From Oscillospiraceae bacterium (GTDB lineage Bacteria > Bacillota > Clostridia > Oscillospirales > Oscillospiraceae), in the NCBI GenBank assembly GCA_031288675.1, contig JAITQY010000085.1, forward strand, positions 1 to 17,603: 17,603 bases of DNA. The letters are read 5' to 3'. Of the stretch, positions 15,382-17,603 are shown piece by piece. Made by a program: the position numbers and the translations under genes. How positions within the stretch are numbered: position 1 is the stretch's first letter; every line of letters starts with the position of its first letter. The notes beneath the pieces are model-generated. The model was given only the letters and a program-made list of their open reading frames with translations, was not told the DNA's origin and ran no database searches.

Positions 15382-15410
15382 ATCCTATCACATTCTACAC
15401 AAGCTGTCAA
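15382..15410 (-). promoter_or_regulatory. sigma-A type promoter of the VanW gene
   Basis: On the minus strand TTGACA (15405-15410), a 17-nt spacer and TAGGAT (15382-15387) preceded by TGA (extended -10). The predicted start is near 15375, downstream of the GTG that opens the longest frame and about 23 nt before the ATT start. Confidence 0.75.
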
Positions 15411-15503
15411 GAATAGTTTTTGCATAAATTGATTTTGGATAAACGCTTTCGTCCGGCTATCCGGGCAGCCGACAGGGAACGGGGAGAGATGCAAGAGTTG
15501 CAA

Positions 15504-15563
15504 ATGGCAAATTGAAAATTAGGACGAGGGAAACGGCGGGCGGGCAATGCCGAGATAGTCGGC
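15504..15563. repeat. dispersed intergenic repeat, copy 2
   Basis: Bases 15504-15547 match 1293-1336 at 40 of 44 positions. The long palindrome of copy 1 is missing; instead GCCGA (15549-15553) and TCGGC (15559-15563) form a small hairpin. It looks like a decayed or truncated copy. Confidence 0.6.
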
Positions 15564-15646
15564 AGTCATTAGTCGACGGTAGGCAGGGAACGATGGAAAC
15601 GAGGGACGTTAATCATTAACTATTAGTCATTAACCGCTACCGCTGT

Positions 15647-15675
15647 ATTATAGCACAAAGTTTCTGATTTGTCAA
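15647..15675 (-). promoter_or_regulatory. consensus promoter directed through the intergenic region toward the VanW gene
   Basis: On the minus strand TTGACA (15670-15675), a 17-nt spacer and TATAAT (15647-15652) preceded by TGC. The predicted start is near 15640. The transcript would cross about 290 untranslated bases, including repeat copy 2, before the VanW start, so it is either a second distal VanW promoter or the promoter of a small RNA. The 16 bases 15644-15659 are identical to 19-34. Confidence 0.65.
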
Positions 15676-15776
15676 GAGTATATTTGTGTGTAATCGTAAA
15701 TTATTTATGAACTTCCGCCAAAATTATTTTGCGATCAGGATTCATATAAATTACCGAACTGCCCTTAAACATCCCC

Positions 15777-15805
15777 TTGACAATGCTAAAGGCGTCAGCT
15801 ATAAT
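15777..15805 (+). promoter_or_regulatory. consensus sigma-A promoter of the MoeA-like gene
   Basis: TTGACA (15777-15782), a 17-nt spacer (15783-15799) and TATAAT (15800-15805): both boxes and the spacing match consensus. The predicted start, 7 bases after the -10 box, is base 15812, the A of the ATG. Confidence 0.85.
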
Positions 15806-15811
15806 TAAGGA

Positions 15812-16726
15812 ATGGAATATAAAATTACACTTGCCCGGGCAAAAGAAATCCTTCGCCCGTTTGCGTATCCGCGCGGCTCAGAGTCCGTGAAACTTGAGGA
15901 CGCTTACAAGCGTGTCCTCGCTAAGGATTATACGGCGTCAGAAAATATTCCGGCGTTTGACCGCTCCGCCGCGGACGGCTATGCGCTGAACTCCGCCATA
16001 ACTACCGAAGCGTCACAAGACGCCCCGAAAGTTCTTAAAGTTCCGGAAGAAGCCGTCGCTATCAATGCGGGGGAACCGATTCCGGAAAGCGCAGACGCAA
16101 TCGCCGGTTTCGGAAGTTTTTCGGGCTTCGCGTTTGACTCCGCAACGCTTACTGAGCCTATTAGTGCGGGCGCAAATATCACACACACCGGAAGTTACGT
16201 AAAGTCAGGTGAGCTTATCGCGGCTAAAGGCGAAATCGTTACGCCTGAAATCGCCGGAACGCTTGCAGGGCAGGGGATCACTGAAATCGAAGTTTACCTG
16301 CGTCCGCGAATAGGTATCATCTCCATAGGGGATGAGATTATCTCCGGTCAGGTACGCGACAGCAACCGCTATACGTTAGAGTTTGCGCTGCGCGACTGCG
16401 GGTGCATACCGTTCTGGCTCGGACTTGCCGAAGACGTTACGCAGGACATCGCACATTACATCAATTCCGGCAGGGGTCTGGACGCAATGATTTCCACCGG
16501 AGGCTCAGCCTACGGTAACAATGACTTTATAACCTCCGCCTTTGACGCGATGGGTGCATTCTCTCTGTGCTGGGGAGGAACCGGCGAAGAGTGGGGAACC
16601 TTCGCGTTTGCGACACTTGGAATCACGCCGTTGATTTGCCTTTCCGGCGAACCGCGCAAAATGTTCTCAACTCTGAATGAAATTGTTATTCCGGCGCTAA
16701 GACAATTCGCGGGGTTTAAGGCTTAG
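15812..16726 (+). CDS. shortened MoeA-like molybdopterin-binding protein
   Basis: MoeA inserts molybdate into adenylylated molybdopterin. The 304-residue protein keeps the N-terminal linker signature IPAFDRSAADGYAL (46-59), INAGEPIP (84-91), THTGSYVKSGE (124-134), GDE (173-175), RDSNRYTLEF (182-191) and STGG (228-231) with an Asp at 238. It is about 100 residues shorter than usual MoeA: the C-terminal beta-barrel domain IV is absent, and the usual GLPGNP is replaced by CLSGEP (276-281). It may be a functional minimal form, a paralogue with another role, or a decaying gene; the frame is intact. The ATG has no SD at normal distance (AAGGA abuts it) and coincides with the predicted transcription start. 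No other molybdenum-cofactor gene is nearby. Confidence 0.85.
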   Translation: MEYKITLARAKEILRPFAYPRGSESVKLEDAYKRVLAKDYTASENIPAFDRSAADGYALNSAITTEASQDAPKVLKVPEEAVAINAGEPIPESADAIAGFGSFSGFAFDSATLTEPISAGANITHTGSYVKSGELIAAKGEIVTPEIAGTLAGQGITEIEVYLRPRIGIISIGDEIISGQVRDSNRYTLEFALRDCGCIPFWLGLAEDVTQDIAHYINSGRGLDAMISTGGSAYGNNDFITSAFDAMGAFSLCWGGTGEEWGTFAFATLGITPLICLSGEPRKMFSTLNEIVIPALRQFAGFKA

Positions 16727-16805
16727 TATTAGTAAAATTAACACAGGTAAAAAATAAATTTCTTACCGCCGTCACACTATTCGTATTTTTGGCGTAGTAT
16801 GTCAC

Positions 16806-16810
16806 GGAGG
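16806..16810 (+). promoter_or_regulatory. ribosome binding site fixing the Cys-rich peptide start
   Basis: GGAGG lies 9 nt before the ATG at 16820. It is inside the longer open frame that begins at 16799, so the inner ATG is the likely start. Confidence 0.8.
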
Positions 16811-16819
16811 TACAAAAAT

Positions 16820-17095
16820 ATGTGTAAATGCAATTCTACTCTAATTGACCCGGGATATTCCCAAAACTACGGCTGCGGATGTCAGGGCATTGACCCCGGC
16901 TTTTCCTACGGCGGATGCGGATGCGGACGTCAGGAGATAGTGCCGGCGTATACGCCGGATGTGAGCCAGGGCGTGAACTCCGGATATTCGTGCGGATGCG
17001 GTCCGACTTATGGGTGCGGATGCGGTTCTTACGATCCGTGCTGTTACGTAGTTCCGGCCGCTCTGCGTCTGCCGTCAGGGTTTGTAACGCTTTAA
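16820..17095 (+). CDS. small Cys/Gly-rich repeat protein
   Basis: I do not recognise a family. The 91-residue product has 12 Cys, at 2, 4, 19, 21, 33, 35, 58, 60, 66, 68, 74 and 75. It is built of repeats with an IDPGY/F or IVPAY lead and a GCGC or CGCG core (IDPGYSQNYGCGC, IDPGFSYGGCGCG, GYSCGCGPTYGCGCG). There is no signal peptide. Such Cys-rich, Tyr/Gly-rich small proteins occur among spore-coat and metal-binding proteins; the sporulation genes in the window make a coat role plausible, but nothing proves it. The C-terminal about 15 residues lack Cys. The gene ends at a strong terminator shared with the DUF1540-like gene. No clear sigma-A promoter was seen upstream. Confidence 0.75.
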   Translation: MCKCNSTLIDPGYSQNYGCGCQGIDPGFSYGGCGCGRQEIVPAYTPDVSQGVNSGYSCGCGPTYGCGCGSYDPCCYVVPAALRLPSGFVTL

Positions 17096-17152
17096 TTGAA
17101 CGGGTCATAACAATCCCAATCTGCGAGTGTACTTAAGCTGAAAGGTTAAAAC

Positions 17153-17198
17153 AACCTCCCCTTCCGTAAATCTTTATAATACGGTCGGGGAGGTTTTT
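17153..17198. terminator. bidirectional terminator between two small Cys-rich genes
   Basis: AACCTCCCC (17153-17161) pairs with GGGGAGGTT (17187-17195), with an inner CCGTA/TACGG stem (17164-17168 with 17180-17184). A T run (17194-17198) serves the plus strand, and a looser U-rich stretch follows on the minus strand. It lies 58 bases after the Cys-rich stop codon and 20 bases beyond the DUF1540-like stop. Confidence 0.88.
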
Positions 17199-17217
17199 GC
17201 GCGCCTTTTGTAATTGT

Positions 17218-17526
17218 TTATTTGCAGGCGCGGAACGTTCCGCAGCAGGTATCTTTCTTAGTATCTGCGGAAACCGGATTGCCGCCGTAGCTCGGCGCAA
17301 CGCTTGTTACCTTAATATTGTCGGCGTTACATCTGCCGCTGGAGCAATAGTGACTACAGTTAGTTACCGAACAAGTAACGCCGCTGTTAACAGAGTTTGA
17401 CGCCTGACTTTTAGCGGTATTCGCGCGCGTTGCAGACGCGGATGACGATTTAGACGATCCTGAAGCGCTGCCGCTCTTTGACGTGCTGCTCTTGCTGGAA
17501 CTTGTGCTGCTATTTTGCTTAAGCAT
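17218..17526 (-). CDS. Ser-rich small protein with DUF1540-like Cys motif
   Basis: The 102-residue protein has a low-complexity Ser/Lys/Ala/Thr-rich N-terminal half (about 5-48) and a Cys-rich C-terminal half. The latter has CSVTNCSHYC (52-61), a Cys at 66 in GRCNAD, then CC (94-95) in TCCGTF and Cys101. The pattern C-x4-C-x3-C-x4-C with a later T-x-C-x-T-F resembles DUF1540, a small Cys motif of unknown function found mainly in clostridia. GGAGG lies 9 nt before the ATG. It converges on the Cys-rich repeat gene. The function is unknown; Cys pairing or metal binding is likely. Confidence 0.85.
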   Translation of the reverse strand: MLKQNSSTSSSKSSTSKSGSASGSSKSSSASATRANTAKSQASNSVNSGVTCSVTNCSHYCSSGRCNADNIKVTSVAPSYGGNPVSADTKKDTCCGTFRACK

Positions 17527-17603
17527 TGTAATTATCCTCCGTAAAGAAATGTGGTTCGTAGATATTATTAACCCGCACGCAAAAAATAATACATATTCGT
17601 ACC

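Larger units (their letters stand above)
15411..15811. other. 401-base intergenic region between VanW and MoeA-like genes
   Basis: No credible gene is present. It holds a hairpin-forming stretch near 15450-15475, the second dispersed-repeat copy (15504-15563), short TTAGTCATTA-type motifs (around 15567-15575 and 15611-15635), a leftward consensus promoter (15647-15675) and, at the right end, the promoter of the MoeA-like gene (15777-15805). Confidence 0.7.

Noticed and set aside
15777..15812. Molybdenum-cofactor riboswitch upstream of the MoeA-like gene
   Set aside because: The promoter leaves no leader RNA, so there is no room for an aptamer.
16746..16767. Terminator after the MoeA-like gene
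   Set aside because: GGTAA/TTACC with an AT-rich inner stem is weak and no T run follows.
16772..16800. Sigma-A or SigK promoter for the Cys-rich gene
   Set aside because: TAGTAT lacks a usable -35 box, and the match to the SigK -10 pattern has several mismatches.
16858..17040. CRISPR-like short repeats
   Set aside because: The repeated GGCTGCGGATG-like units are codon repeats for Gly-Cys, irregularly spaced and with no spacer pattern.
16836..17108. 90-codon minus-strand frame opposite the Cys-rich gene
   Set aside because: Arg/Ser-rich shadow of the Gly-Cys repeats; the plus frame has the SD and the repeat logic.

Overview
The window looks like chromosome from an endospore-forming Bacillota, most likely a clostridial lineage. 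The evidence is a SpoIVB-type signalling protease, the forespore sigma factor SigG, a VanW/G5 envelope protein, a DUF1540-like small protein, strong AGGAGG ribosome binding sites and TTGACA-17-TATAAT promoters. Most genes are moderately GC-rich with heavy use of GCG alanine codons. One gene (4508-5368) is visibly AT-rich and looks acquired. No phage module, insertion-sequence transposase or CRISPR array was seen.

Layout, left to right. A consensus promoter (22-50) fires leftward out of the window. A SpoIVB-like protease (142-1143, minus) ends at a strong terminator. A 308-base gap holds a palindromic dispersed repeat and the smc promoter. smc (1452-4478, plus) is followed by an AT-rich gene with a candidate HEPN RNase motif and a Cys/His cluster, and by an open in-frame tail. 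tRNA-Ala(CGC) follows with its own promoter and terminator, then a left-handed beta-helix protein (5761-6390). A five-gene ABC importer occupies 6420-11422 on the minus strand, ordered lipoprotein, two permeases, two ATPases. It resembles peptide/nickel importers, and the binding protein ends in a His-rich motif. rsmA/ksgA lies upstream of it on the same strand. A 158-bp element with perfect 20-bp inverted ends separates rsmA from divergent sigG. sigG converges on a VanW-family gene. After a 400-base intergenic region come a shortened MoeA-like gene, a Cys/Gly repeat peptide and a convergent DUF1540-like gene.

How the genes relate. SpoIVB and SigG act at successive steps of spore development: SigG is the late forespore sigma factor, and SpoIVB is the forespore protease that triggers mother-cell pro-sigmaK processing. 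The two small Cys-rich proteins could be spore products, but that is inference. The other genes are housekeeping (smc, rsmA, tRNA) or transport and envelope functions.

The most notable signals are these. smc and the MoeA-like gene have near-perfect promoters whose predicted start sites fall at or within about 3 nt of the ATG, with no Shine-Dalgarno, so they look leaderless. The VanW promoter lies inside its longest reading frame, and the SD points to a rare ATT start. There is a HEPN-like/zinc gene with an open tail after its stop, a MITE-like element, and a promoter cassette that appears twice.
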